Position numbers and translations under genes: made by a program
The notes under the pieces: model-generated
The model's database searches: none
Told to the model about the DNA's origin: nothing
What the model saw: only the letters and a program-made list of their open reading frames with translations
NCBI GenBank assembly: GCA_018398805.1
Contig: JAGFBZ010000940.1
Span: 880,001-944,000, forward strand
DNA from: Hirundichthys speculiger
Lineage: Eukaryota > Chordata > Actinopteri > Beloniformes > Exocoetidae
Direction of reading: 5' to 3'
DNA length: 64,000 nt
Shown here: positions 26,601 through 35,039 of the stretch, piece after piece
Layout of the letters: the number at the start of each line of letters is the position of its first letter
How positions within the stretch are numbered: position 1 is the stretch's first letter

Positions 26601-28688
26601 GTCAGTGGGGGAAGCTGGTGAAATACACACATTTAGACCATCTGCTATTAAAATGATGGCTGGAGCCGGACGAGTTTACCAAATATTTCCTGAATGAAAC
26701 CAGGGATCTTTGTGCTGATAAATCTGCACACGTCGCTGTTGGGATGGGAGTTTAAAATGTCAATATAGTCGTACAAATCAGTTCACAACTGACTACAGGA
26801 CTCTATTTGTTGTATTTCTTCAACCAACAGAGAGAAATGACCAGACTGAACAGGAAGAGAGGAGGGAAATCAAACAGCGGCTGAACAGAAAGGTAGGCCG
26901 GGGCTTTGATTTGAGCAGTTTCCTCCAGAAATGTTGAGTTTAATTTAAACATTTGAGGCACGAGCCTCCACAGTAGAAACAGCTAGTAGAGACAACCTGA
27001 ACCTCCTGGTGCCTCTGTTTTCTTTCTATTACCAGTCCACTTGATATGTTTCGTTAACCGGAGATCTATGGCTGATGTTTTCTATTTTCCAGCTCAACCA
27101 GCGGCCAACTGTGGATGAGCTGCGGGAGAGAAAGATCCTGATCCGTTTCAGCGATTACGTGGAAGTGGCCAAAGCTCAGGACTACGACAGGCGCGCCGAC
27201 AAGCCCTGGACCAGGCTGTCGGCTTCTGACAAGGTAGCTGAAAACCTGAACACATGCTGCATCATCCTGACGCTTTCTGTCGACGCCGTCGGATCTGTTG
27301 GAAGAATTACTGCTGTACTAACTAGCAACTAATTTTAATCATTAATTTTTAATTGGTCACTATGTGGAGATAGTGCTGGGCGATATGGAAAAAATCATAT
27401 ATCACGATATGGACTATTTTATATCACGATAACGATATATATCACGATATACCATAATAAAGTATGTTTTCAGTTATTCTCTGAAAAGTTTGACAAAAAT
27501 TTCATTGCTTACTTTTCAACTTTATTTTGAAAGGACATTTAGCTGAACTGTCACAAACATACATTTTAGTGCAGCAAAAACAGGTAGGTACAGAGGTACA
27601 GTAGCTTTCACAGTTTTTTTTAAAGTGCACAACAGTTTCTGAGAGGAAAAACACATTTTTGCACTGAAGTTCAGCTATAAAAATTAAACACAAATTATTT
27701 TTCAACTTTCTGAAATCTGTAACCTTGTAGTGCAAAGTTTGCAAACCAATATAAAGTGTCTAAAGTAAAAATCACGGTTGAAGAGAACTCTGTTTAAGGC
27801 ATTAACCATGAATAAAAGTGATAACATAAAAGGCTACTTTGTAGAAGTAGATATGATTCTATCAAATTTATCATTGCAGGTTATTTAATTACATATTTGC
27901 TGTAATAATTGATAAAATTAGGTTAGAAACGATAGAAACGATAGAAGAGAAATGGCACGATATACACTTTTATATTGTCCCCACAATATATATTGTCATA
28001 TTGCCCAGCACTATGTGGAGATGTACTGCACAACATGAAGGAATAAACCATTTTTGTTCCCATCATCCTCAGTGGATTTCCTCCAATACAATGACATGGC
28101 TGTTAAACTGCCTTGTGTTTGGTTCGTTCAGTTTTCTTTTTTTTTTAAAAAAAAAACATAGTTGTGCTTACATAATGTGCAATAAAATGATAAATTCACC
28201 TCCTGAGGAAGTGCACGTGTGCATGTCTGCTTTGGTTCACACTGTGTCACCTCTGTCCTGCAGGCAGCGATCAGGAAAGAGCTGAACGAGTTCAAAAGCA
28301 ACGAAATGGAAGTCCACTCCTCGAGCAAGCATCTGACGAGGTCAGCATTCCCTTCTTTTTTTTTTTTTTCCCTTCCTCCTCCTTACTTTTGGCTTCATTG
28401 TTAGTGGACCGCGTTTAAGAGGGTCACCGTGACATTGTGCAAAAGACTCAAATGTGCGTTATCGTAGAGTTTCAAATCAATGAGTGCAAACCCTGCAGAG
28501 CAGAACCTAAATTTAGCCGGGCCCGTCCCCCTGAGATGGAGAAGTTTGCACCATCTCTCCACGATAATGAATGTCCTCACTTATTTACCTTACGTTTTTG
28601 CTTATGCTGGAAAAAAAGAAACCCTGAATTAGCAGAGGTTCTGCTAACGAGCCCTCTTCATGCCCTCCGCAGGTTTCACCGACCGTAG
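2565..28688 (+). CDS. phactr3: Phosphatase and actin regulator 3-like (scapinin), 3' twelve exons
   Basis: PHACTR proteins bind G-actin through RPEL repeats and protein phosphatase 1 through a C-terminal segment. Coding exons I can place: 2565-2675, 2806-2878 (or from 2803), 3018-3158, 5042-5273, 5379-5586, 7109-7299, 9531-9684, 25874-25929, 26831-26892, 27093-27233, 28264-28340, 28673-28688 (stop TAG). Splice sites are GT-AG with matching phases except at the first junction, and exon 4 has an internal frame break. The first exon has the family's basic block ([11 protein letters not shown]). Three RPEL repeats follow ([24 protein letters not shown]), then the PP1-contact stretch [10 protein letters not shown]...KPWTRL and the invariant end FHRP. 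The paralogue choice rests on [21 protein letters not shown] and [11 protein letters not shown], which I recall as PHACTR3-like, and on the ppp1r3d neighbour. PHACTR2 is the less likely alternative. The 5' exons are outside the window. Confidence 0.9.
2803..2878 (+). CDS. phactr3: phactr3 exon: divergent N-terminal RPEL
   Basis: In the frame beginning GCG at 2806 the exon reads [18 protein letters not shown]. This lines up position by position with the family's LEKK...RQ.REELIKKG segment, the degenerate first RPEL. The donor GTGCAA at 2879 leaves phase 1, which fits the following exon (3018). This frame is therefore probably right and the disagreement lies at the upstream junction. Acceptors are possible after 2802 or after 2805. 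Confidence 0.75.
3018..3158 (+). CDS. phactr3: phactr3 exon: acidic linker
   Basis: The acceptor is gcacgcag and the donor is GTAGAG at 3159. It reads [20 protein letters not shown] then [20 protein letters not shown], an acidic, low-complexity linker typical of the poorly conserved PHACTR middle region. Phase is 1 in and 1 out, compatible with both neighbours. No known domain. Confidence 0.65.
3746..4385 (+). mobile_element. MITE family copy 1 (hAT-like, ~640 bp)
   Basis: Same sequence as the copies at 10264, 23213, 27371 and 41323. The left end is decayed (GGTGCTTGGTGATATGG for the usual TAGTGCTGGGCGATATGG) and the right end intact (...CCCAGCACTA). Imperfect 8-bp duplication: ACTATAAG (3738-3745) against ACTATACG (4386-4393). 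The ends are rich in CACGATAT/CGATAT repeats. No transposase. It lies in a phactr3 intron. Confidence 0.88.
5042..5273 (+). CDS. phactr3: phactr3 exon: acidic linker and proline-rich segment, frame broken
   Basis: From the phase set by the previous exon it reads [20 protein letters not shown] and on to SSSVNGAQ, then meets TGA near 5134. The remainder continues only in the +1 frame: [20 protein letters not shown], then [20 protein letters not shown] and TRLGSLDG, to the donor GTGAGT at 5274. That second frame is closed upstream by TGA, so neither frame spans the exon. One surplus base (or two missing bases) around 5125-5135 explains both halves. Assembly error, polymorphism and a real lesion cannot be separated here. 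Confidence 0.7.
5379..5586 (+). CDS. phactr3: phactr3 exon: conserved middle motif
   Basis: Phase 1 in, phase 2 out. It reads [18 protein letters not shown] and ends with the strongly conserved STPTGSPHL ... [16 protein letters not shown]. The [11 protein letters not shown] stretch is the main marker I used to favour PHACTR3 over PHACTR1 or PHACTR4. A long A run and a proper acceptor (ttccgcag) precede it. The interstitial telomeric array begins about 55 bases after its donor. Confidence 0.88.
5642..6616 (+). repeat. Interstitial telomeric-type array (TTAGGG variants)
   Basis: About 975 bases of TTAGGG repeats with many units carrying four to seven Gs, plus TTCGGG and TTTAGGG variants. The G-rich strand is the phactr3 sense strand. 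It lies between exons 5379-5586 and 7109-7299. Confidence 0.97.
7109..7299 (+). CDS. phactr3: phactr3 exon: serine/charged linker before the C-terminal RPELs
   Basis: It enters in phase 2 (completing Ser) and reads [20 protein letters not shown], then charged sequence with ESDENKENW and an end of [10 protein letters not shown]. This mirrors the family pattern SFQ..ES.GSPKKRLD.RLSRT...ENKEN...SIISG. The donor GTATGT at 7300 is phase 1 and joins the 9531 exon to make SGTLPRR. Confidence 0.88.
7960..8165 (+). repeat. LINE-type 3' tail
   Basis: It resembles the common fish LINE tail: ...TCTATAAAGCACCTGGAGACAA..., then CGCTATACAAATAAAATTGAA and short (TTGAAA)-like repeats. No reverse transcriptase upstream, so it is a 5'-truncated copy. 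Confidence 0.6.
9531..9684 (+). CDS. phactr3: phactr3 exon: first RPEL of the C-terminal triplet
   Basis: It reads [20 protein letters not shown] then [12 protein letters not shown], a full RPEL actin-binding repeat (NRPSKQEL), and the helix [12 protein letters not shown] that leads into the second repeat. The donor GTGAGT follows 9684 in phase 2. A CCCCC/CA microsatellite starts about 35 bases after the exon. The next coding exon is 16 kb away. Confidence 0.93.
10264..10906 (+). mobile_element. MITE family copy 2
   Basis: The terminal inverted repeats TAGTGCTGGGCGATATGG ... CATATTGCCCAGCACTA are bounded by the perfect 8-bp duplication CTGGTACG (10256-10263 and 10907-10914). Body nearly identical to the other four copies, which implies recent activity. 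No coding capacity of its own. Confidence 0.93.
11205..11262 (+). repeat. SINE-type tail fragment
   Basis: GACTTTGGATAAAAGCATCT GCCAA followed by an ATGTAATG-type end matches the widespread tail of fish V-SINE-type elements, as I recall them. Only the tail is clear. Confidence 0.55.
15180..15440 (+). repeat. Possible tRNA-derived SINE fragment
   Basis: The segment ends in GGCTCGATCCCC, close to a tRNA B box. Weak; no clear A box or tail. Confidence 0.3.
16520..17195 (-). pseudogene. LINE reverse-transcriptase remnant (Rex1/CR1-like)
   Basis: On the minus strand 17191-16937 reads [36 protein letters not shown], and from 16947 another frame reads [20 protein letters not shown] ... [20 protein letters not shown] ... 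YSDDSAVLG. These are reverse-transcriptase motifs with the catalytic DD in YSDDSA. A frameshift joins the halves and the endonuclease and most of the 5' part are missing. The 3' tail (16520-16565) contains a TTTATTAATCCCAGAAGGG-like end. Non-functional copy in the phactr3 intron. Confidence 0.85.
17200..20199. other. phactr3 intron, nothing recognised
   Basis: AT-rich intron with poly-T/A runs and a CA-type microsatellite (about 18327-18370, with ACACACACAG units). No exon with support. Confidence 0.55.
20200..20960. repeat. Probable interspersed repeat, one end visible
   Basis: It begins CAGAGCCGGCCCAAGCCTCA and continues with GGGGCCC... motifs, resembling repeats common in fish genomes. 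I did not find a matching inverted end or target duplication, so class and right boundary are uncertain. Confidence 0.4.
20961..23204. other. phactr3 intron, nothing recognised apart from a 40-bp tandem duplication
   Basis: No exon found. At 22451-22490 and 22491-22530 an approximately 40-base unit containing GGCAACACGTG.ACGCTCCTC occurs twice in direct tandem with a few differences. Long poly-T tracts occur at about 22221 and 22337. Confidence 0.55.
23213..23845 (+). mobile_element. MITE family copy 3
   Basis: Same ends as copy 2, with the perfect 8-bp duplication GTCGATGC (23205-23212 and 23846-23853). It carries a small internal deletion near 23770 (one of two tandem ACGATAGAA units lost) relative to copies 2 and 4. 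Confidence 0.93.
23854..25499. other. phactr3 intron, nothing recognised
   Basis: No exon supported. It contains AAGATGGCGGC at about 23935, which matches a YY1-type motif, directly beside MITE copy 3, and a G/T-rich tract near 25420-25445. Confidence 0.5.
25500..25838 (+). promoter_or_regulatory. CpG-rich segment, candidate internal phactr3 promoter
   Basis: This stretch is dense in CG dinucleotides (for example cgcgcgcgtgccgttc and gagcgggacgcgg), unlike the AT-rich flanking intron. It runs straight into an exon with an in-frame ATG at 25839. In vertebrates such isolated islands are often promoters. No TATA box is evident. Confidence 0.5.
25839..25929 (+). CDS. phactr3: phactr3 exon: second RPEL, with a possible alternative in-frame start
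   Basis: The internal exon is 25874-25929 ([18 protein letters not shown]). The sequence just upstream stays open in the same frame back to an ATG at 25839 ([18 protein letters not shown]), passing through what is otherwise the splice acceptor ttttccgcag. The 340 bases before that ATG are strikingly CpG-rich. If transcription starts there, a short isoform with two RPEL repeats and the PP1 segment would result. The internal exon is certain by homology; the alternative start is inference. Confidence 0.6.
26552..26596 (+). repeat. Poly-C tract
   Basis: 24 Cs, one A, then 20 Cs. Located in the phactr3 intron before exon 26831. Confidence 0.95.
26831..26892 (+). CDS. phactr3: phactr3 exon: inter-RPEL helix
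   Basis: Phase 1 in and 0 out. With the preceding C it reads [21 protein letters not shown], the family's helix between RPEL repeats 2 and 3. The acceptor is ccaacag and the donor GTAGGC. It is almost identical to mammalian PHACTR2/3 as I recall them. Confidence 0.92.
27093..27233 (+). CDS. phactr3: phactr3 exon: third RPEL and PP1-binding motif
   Basis: It reads [20 protein letters not shown] then [27 protein letters not shown], 47 codons in phase 0. It holds the last RPEL (QRPTVDEL) and directly after it the RVxF-type PP1 docking string: IRF, the hydrophobic pair, an arginine, and the tryptophan in KPWT. This string is known from PHACTR1-PP1 structural work to reshape PP1 substrate choice. 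All key residues are present. Confidence 0.95.
27371..28013 (+). mobile_element. MITE family copy 4
   Basis: The perfect 8-bp duplication TGTGGAGA (27363-27370 and 28014-28021) flanks the shared inverted ends. It sits in the short phactr3 intron between the PP1-binding exon (27093-27233) and the 28264 exon, and is more than half of that intron. Confidence 0.93.
28264..28688 (+). CDS. phactr3: phactr3 last two coding exons
   Basis: Exon 28264-28340 reads [20 protein letters not shown] then SKHLTR. The final exon starts at 28673 and gives FHRP and stop TAG at 28686-28688. The intron between them is 332 bases. These residues form the C-terminal helix and invariant tail that pack on PP1. A 3' untranslated region presumably follows; I did not find a convincing AATAAA in the next 800 bases. 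Confidence 0.94.
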
Positions 28689-30490
28689 CAAGGTTTCTTC
28701 TGTGAAGAGCTGCTTAAGTCTGGTCGTGTCAGTGAAGACCGTGCACGGAGTCTTCCAGCGCCCCGGCCTGCAGTCAGCGGGCGTCCTGATATTTGGGTGC
28801 AGCGACCTTGGAGGCTATGTCTCTAGTAACGGATCTGCCACTAGAAGAAGAGAGTGCATGCAGCGAACTTCACTTCTGCTTGGAGGATCATCTCCTGCAG
28901 CCTCACCACACCGGGTCAGAGGAGGAGGAAGAACTGGGCTCATGGATTTGCTGTAGACAAGCAGAGACCTCTTTTTTTTTTTTTTTTGTAAACAGACTCT
29001 TTTGAAAGACTTTCGTTTTTTTGATGCCACTTGGTGGAGAGAGGGGGGGTGTGGGGGGGTGGGGGGGACTTGCATGTGATCAAGTTGACTAGTCCCAGTC
29101 CAGTATCAGTAATCACAACCTGGCGCTGATACTGAATATCACTGATTCAGCTGATGAATTTCATATCGATGCTGTAAATGTTCTCAAATAGAAACCTTGT
29201 CTGCGTACAAGAGAAAATCCCTTTGTAATCATTATTTATTGTCTGCATAATACAGGTTTTCAATTTGTAACAAACCTTCTCCTGTGTATGGTGTGTTTTT
29301 CAAATCATACTTGAATATCACGGCATAACAGGAATGTGTGATATTGAAGATTTTTCTTTGTTTTTGTTTGTTTTTTTCCTCACAAATGTCAGAATGAAGA
29401 TGACGACATAAATAGCTTTTGTGTTTCTGTTCAGCGGCATCACACTTTCCCAGAACTGAGTTATCAAATACCTGATTAATCCCAGAGAAACGCATCTGCC
29501 GCGGCAGCGCATGAGATCAGTGGAAAAGCTTCTTTTGAAAATATTAACCTCCTATTTGATGTTTTAAAAAGAAGAAGGGAGAGAGAGAGTAAAAGGGAAA
29601 GTATAAACTGCTCTAGTTCGGTAACGTCTTTATCCAGCAGGTTCTGATTGGCTGCTCGGTTTTGGATCTCTGACATCAACCTGCGGGTTACGTGAGTCAC
29701 GTTGGCGTCGGTGTGGGGACAGATGGCAGGGCTGGTTTATCTATACGCTACTTCAGGAGCCCTCGCTGTTTGGAGTAATGAAAACAGCAGCGACTGGCCC
29801 AGAGATGGGGCTAATACTGGCACGGTCCGATCCAGAACCCGTGAAGGTGCCTGGAAGGCCCGAGGCATGCTCATACGGGCACGAGAGGGATATCCTAACT
29901 TCCGGATGTCCCTCAGAAGGTCTGACACGCACACTTGAACATATGTTCAAGCTGCTTTTAAGCATGTCAGCTTCCCGCCCTCAAAATAGGGCTTTGATCG
30001 TAAATTCAGTCACGGATGTTATTTTAATCAGAAGCATTTCTCCAGTAATTTACGTCAGCCACACGTCATTAACAGTTCTTCCTGCAAAGAGGGAAAAGGA
30101 AGACTGACAGTGAGATCGGACAAAAAAATTGTGCTGTTCTTTTATCCTAAATTACACAGATCACAGTGATTCGGTGATGTAACCTCTAATCACTGGAACC
30201 TCTAATCAAACCTTCGTATTCTGGTCTGAGTTAATGCCAGTCCCCAGAACAAACGTCACTGCAGCGCATCATCCTGACTCCTAACATGGTGTCTTCTTAT
30301 GCAACTACCGGCGGGGAGGACAACATGACAGACCCACCCCCACAAAAAGACACAAGCGCTGTGAACGATGACACAAATCAATTTTTTTTTAAAAAGTGCC
30401 AATGAACGGTCCTTCTGCCGCGTTACGGCTGTGCTACAGATTCATTCACAGACGCATGTGATGGTTGCCAGGTCATGAAGCACCACGGAG
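28689..30490. other. phactr3 3' untranslated region and intergenic DNA
   Basis: The first part follows the phactr3 stop codon and is presumably 3' UTR; its end is not defined. A G-rich tract lies at 29040-29067. No open frame with recognisable motifs. Confidence 0.5.
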
Positions 30491-32238
30491 AGCTCTGAGC
30501 AGGATCGACATTTTATTTGGGGATTCTTGACTTCCATTTGTTCTGCAAAACCAAATATGAAACATGAACTCTTTCAAGATGAAGCGTAAGAACAACCCAC
30601 AGATCAGTTCGAGATGTTTCCATACATAGAGAGGAGTTATGACCCAGAAGGCCCAGATTTAGGTAAAGAGAGTCACAAAATACAGTCAAGTACAGTTTAA
30701 AGATACTTTCGACTTCACTTTAAATGGCCTCTACTGCTTCTTTTCTAGCAAAATTCAAAGGGACATCCTCTTTTACCCCAGAACATTTGTCTCACAGCTG
30801 AAGTTGCCGTACTACAGCACTTACCACTGACTTAGTACTCGCAGAAAACCTGAACATCTTCCTCCCCCCATATGTGAATGAGCATGTAAGATCCTTCAAT
30901 AAGAGCAATGCTGCACTCTAGTGTCCATCAAACAAATCCCAGTCCCAGAGTGGAATAAACACCTCCTCATTACACCTGCAGCACATTCAGGACAAGCTGG
31001 GGGCGGGGGCGGGGGAGGGGGGAATCTCAGCAGGTGATAGTAATGATGACGTGGTACAAAAGCAGTATTTCTGAAATACTGATCTATGTCTTTGAGAGGA
31101 AAAGATGCTAAAGAGGTCTGAGGGTCTTCAAAGGATCAGGGATGTGTATTAACCATCAATGAAAATGTTGAGTTAGTTGCTTCAAACATGTTGTCTTTTT
31201 ACATTTGCCTTAAGAAAAAAAAGACTAACTGTAAACACACATTACTTTGTAAAATGCATGCTTTTGTACCATTTCTGCAATGCAAAAGTTGAAAAGCAAA
31301 ACAAAAAAAAAAAAAACACAGTATTTGAGTAAATATATCCACAGATTCACTCCAATACAATGACAGCTATCGTGTTTAAAGCACGTCATGCAGCTGTCGT
31401 AATTAATGCAGATGAACGCCAAACCACCAGAGCCTGTCAGGATCTGCTCTCGTGTCACTGGAAAGTCTGCGCTGACAGGTCAATCCTTTTTGGTATCTCC
31501 GGGTCGAGCCAACATTTCTCCCGGTAATCCTCTTCCTGAAACAAACCAAGCCCCAGAAGAATCAGAAGAATGGGGTCAAGCCTTGTTTACCGCTGCTGAA
31601 AGTGCACAAACAGCTCCAGTTGCCTGCAGATCATTACGCCCGATCCGTTTTCTGTGAAATTAGCACAGAATACAGATTTATCGACTTGTGCGAGTTCTGC
31701 ACAGAGACTGCCAATCACTGAAAATGGGTCATCAGACTTTTTTAAAGTGCAAAGTGAGCAAATTCCTTCCTCAGGAGTGACGGGCGTTCAACCTCCATGC
31801 AGCTGGAGCACAGAAATCCCTCCAGAGGCTTTAAACACAACGGCACATTCAGAGTGATACTCCACTCATTTCAGGTCAGTGTTGATTCACTCCAAGAGGG
31901 TGTCATCTGGTTTGTCTTGGCCCAGACTTTTTAGATAAAGTTTGAGTTACTGGGGATGTAGGTGGTGGTGTGTTTAGTTCACTTCAAGAAGTTACTGCTT
32001 GAATCAGTCTCTTACACTACAAAACAGCCTCAGTTGATTCAAAGTTGGATATTTGATGTGTATCTTGTCAGTTTTAGTACTAAACTCCATATATATCCAT
32101 ATATACAAATATCTGGTGAAGCTTATGAAAAAAAGTTGGCTATTTATGTTCTTGAAGCATTTTTTTGTGTGTGTTAATATCCAAACAACATTAAGAAGTA
32201 AGTCGGTATGTCATGAACCCTTATATTATTTGGGTGCA
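30491..32238. other. Intergenic / possible ppp1r3d 3' untranslated region
   Basis: On the minus strand an AATAAA (complement at about 30512-30518) could end a long ppp1r3d transcript. There is no coding support. This assignment is a guess from position. Confidence 0.35.
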
Positions 32239-33362
32239 GCCAGTGTCGTAGCTGAACGCGTTCATTGAACGAAAGTTCACGAACTAGTTCATATTTTGTG
32301 TGAACGTGAACTGAGCGCGCTCTCTTTCTCCTTCACCAGCGGGGGGCGTGAACGAGTTCATTTGGGAAACTGTGAACGACGCTCTTTCAAAGTTCACACA
32401 CGGTCAAAACCGTTCCAGGTTTCCAGCGAACCCCATTTAAAATACACCACAAACGGGCCTAATATGTATCTATGGCAAGCAATCAAACATGGCAACATGG
32501 ACTGTCGCTTCTGTCACGCTAACAATTGCGTCATCAAATGTCGCCCAGAGCTGGAGGAGACCCCCGACTGGGATTGAAATATTAAAATGGGGGAAAAAAC
32601 GTTTCCACCTTAAGGACCTGTTTTTGTCTTATAATAAAAACTATTTGGCATCAAGTTTTTCCTCATATTTTTAATATACTGTAGAGCAGTGATTCCCAAA
32701 GTGTGGGCCGCGGCCCCCTGCTGGGCCGTCGAGGTACTGCAGGTGGGCCGTGAGAGGTCATTAAAATTAAACAAATATGTTTTAAAGTCTCTATCTTTTT
32801 TAAATATGCTTTGAATTACTTTAAAATATTCATGACATTATTTAAAAAAAACTTTAAGAAGTAATAAAACAAAGCAGTTAAGTTATTCTATTGTCATTTT
32901 AACTTAATATGACAAGTGTCACCTATTTGTTGACCCCTTACATTAATATCAGAACACAGTTTCTAGTCCTGTCTGGTGATCATAGTTGTGATGAAAAAAA
33001 AATACATATATTTTTCACATTTCAAATTGGGCCTTGGTATTCTGAAGTTTGGGAATGGCTGCTGTAGAGAGAAACTGAAAGAGAAATGACAGTTTTACAT
33101 GGCTGTTCCTTCAATGCTAATGTGAACCCTGGTTGGTTAAAGATTCAGAATTGGACACATAGTTTTCAACAGTTCAAATGGATAAAATAATTGCTGTTTA
33201 TGATGGTGTAGTATATGGGCAGTGGTAATCATTTTGACAAATAATTGCTCGTGGCAACATTAAAAAAGAATTTAAAAAAGAACTTAAAATGAACTATTGA
33301 GTTAATTCTTTGAAATGGTGAACTGAACTAGTTCATTTTAATTTCTGTGAACTATGACTACT
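32239..33362. mobile_element. Probable DNA transposon with GAACTAGTTCA-bearing ends
   Basis: Both ends carry GAACTAGTTCA and a related outer motif (CAGTGTCGTAGCTGAAC on the left; the complement of GTGAACTATGACTA on the right). I could not settle the target duplication. A second MITE is nested at 32687-33061. Confidence 0.45.
32687..33061. mobile_element. Nested hAT-like MITE, 375 bp
   Basis: The ends CAGTGATTCCCAAAGTGTGG ... GTTTGGGAATGGCTG are flanked by the perfect 8-bp duplication CTGTAGAG (32679-32686 and 33062-33069). The end sequence resembles the widespread Charlie-type hAT terminus. No coding capacity. Confidence 0.9.
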
Positions 33363-33625
33363 TCATACATGACTACAGCAAAGCTCACAAAGGTCTAATG
33401 TCAAATCTGAAATAGAAAAGTACATGCAGTGATAGATGCGGTACATGATGTGGAATAGAAAGTGCAATATTTGTAGTGATCATATAAGTTGCCAAATAAA
33501 GTACAAGTGCTTTAACATTACTTCAATGAATAAATGTAGTTACACTCCAGCATTACATGCTTTAAGGAAAGAGTTGCTGTGGAGAATCTTGAATGACATA
33601 CGTTACAGCTCCCCCGTGTGGCCGC

Positions 33626-34507
33626 TCAGGTGAAATGCAGCATGCTATCCTCACACTCCCTCGGCACAGTCACCTTGTAGCTGTGGCATGAAAGTTTGTA
33701 ATTGTTGCCATTGTTGTTGTCCCAGTAATCACATCCTTTCACACGGTAGCAGATGGCAAATTCCAGGAGGGCCCCTGGCTGCAAAATGAAGGGCGGCACC
33801 GGCAGACGAAACCTGAAGATATCCGCGTCCGGGGCGTCGAACTCTCCGTGGGGGCCTCCTGCAGCCCAGGACGCTGTTGTGGCTGTGTGTGTTCTCCAGT
33901 TGGTGAAGGAGTAGTGCACTTTCACCTCTTTCTCATAAGCTAAATTAAGCACTTGTAAGGTGCCTGTTATCCCTTGCTCTGAACACACGACCTTCTCCAG
34001 ACACACGTTCTGATGACGGAGGCGCGTCTGGAAGTCTGGGTGGTCGCCCATGTTTTCAGGGAAACAGGGTTTAAAGTAAGGCAGGCTCAGCTCCAGGGAC
34101 TTTCCAAAAGCCAGTTCAGAATTCATCAGGAGCCTGAACATGACATGTTCAGGTATGAGGGGATGCTCTTGGACTTTGAAGACCTTAACTTCCTCTAAGT
34201 CAAGGCCTAGCGCATCCACAAAGCGTACCTGCACCTTCCCCAGCTTGTTCTTCCCCTCTGAGCACGAAGGAAGCGACTGAGTTCGCCTCCTCATTATAGT
34301 TTTGGTTGGGGGCTCGCTGGAAATGCTGCGCTTTAAGTCTTGTGGTTTTGCGGAAGGGGCCCTCGGAGCTGGGGGACGGATCCGTACGGGAGCTTTGGGA
34401 GGCTGAGGCTTCGGATCATAAATGTCTCGAAGACGGATGGTTGTGGTTATTCTACCAGAGCCGCTCATGAACTGAGCCTCTCTCATCTCACCGGTAGCCC
34501 CAGCCAT
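33626..34507 (-). CDS. ppp1r3d: Protein phosphatase 1 regulatory subunit 3D-like, glycogen targeting
   Basis: A 293-residue single-exon protein that would bring PP1 to glycogen particles, favouring glycogen synthesis. I start at the ATG at 34507 (MAGATGEMREAQ); there is no upstream in-frame ATG nearby. Residues 91-99 (KVQVRFVDA) contain the RVxF-type PP1 docking motif. Residues about 155-275 form a CBM21 carbohydrate-binding domain, including VCLEKV, GTLQVLNLAYEK, and the glycogen-binding signature YWDNNNGNNY (261-270). RRRTQSLP at 73-80 fits a 14-3-3 site, as known in PPP1R3D (R6). The C-terminus PRECEDSMLHF is R3D-like rather than R3B/C-like. The position beside phactr3 matches human 20q13, which supports R3D. 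PPP1R3G would be the next candidate. Confidence 0.88.
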   Translation of the reverse strand: MAGATGEMREAQFMSGSGRITTTIRLRDIYDPKPQPPKAPVRIRPPAPRAPSAKPQDLKRSISSEPPTKTIMRRRTQSLPSCSEGKNKLGKVQVRFVDALGLDLEEVKVFKVQEHPLIPEHVMFRLLMNSELAFGKSLELSLPYFKPCFPENMGDHPDFQTRLRHQNVCLEKVVCSEQGITGTLQVLNLAYEKEVKVHYSFTNWRTHTATTASWAAGGPHGEFDAPDADIFRFRLPVPPFILQPGALLEFAICYRVKGCDYWDNNNGNNYKLSCHSYKVTVPRECEDSMLHFT

Positions 34508-34706
34508 GTTTGGCACATTAAATACACCTTAAGAAACAGATCAACCAATGCATTTCAATTTTATTTCACACAATGCATGCAGATATCCTGTTACAATCTA
34601 CAGCTTTTATCTCCAAATAGTATAAAACAGTATAAAAGTATAAAACAATGCAAATGTTGATGCATAATATACTATATAATATAGATACTGAAGAAGTTTC
34701 AAACCT

Positions 34707-35035
34707 TGGTAGCGGTGCTCCGTCGTTGCGCTGGTCTCCTGCGTGTGACCTTTCTGACTATCTGAACGTTGCTTTGAATGCAGCAGCAGCAGCCACATGA
34801 CAGAGAGGAGGAGACCATCTCTGCCAGCACATGCCAGTCACACCCAAGATGCAACAGTGTGTAAAAATACTGAATAAAAAGTACAGAATAAAGCACATGT
34901 CACTGGAAATGGATACACTTGAATGGAGGACACGACAAACAACGCGGCTTGCTAAACAAAGCCGGCAGTCACATGATCTGCAGTTAGACCGGTTATCTTC
35001 GGCTCCCCCTTCAAGCTCGGCTCTTGACATGACAT
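34707..35035 (-). promoter_or_regulatory. Possible 5' untranslated exon and promoter area of ppp1r3d
   Basis: On the minus strand a potential donor (CCAAG|GTTTGA near 34706) faces a potential acceptor (cttaag near 34530) just ahead of the ATG. The interval is less AT-rich than its flanks. Evidence is limited to these weak splice signals. Confidence 0.3.
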
Positions 35036-35039
35036 GAAA

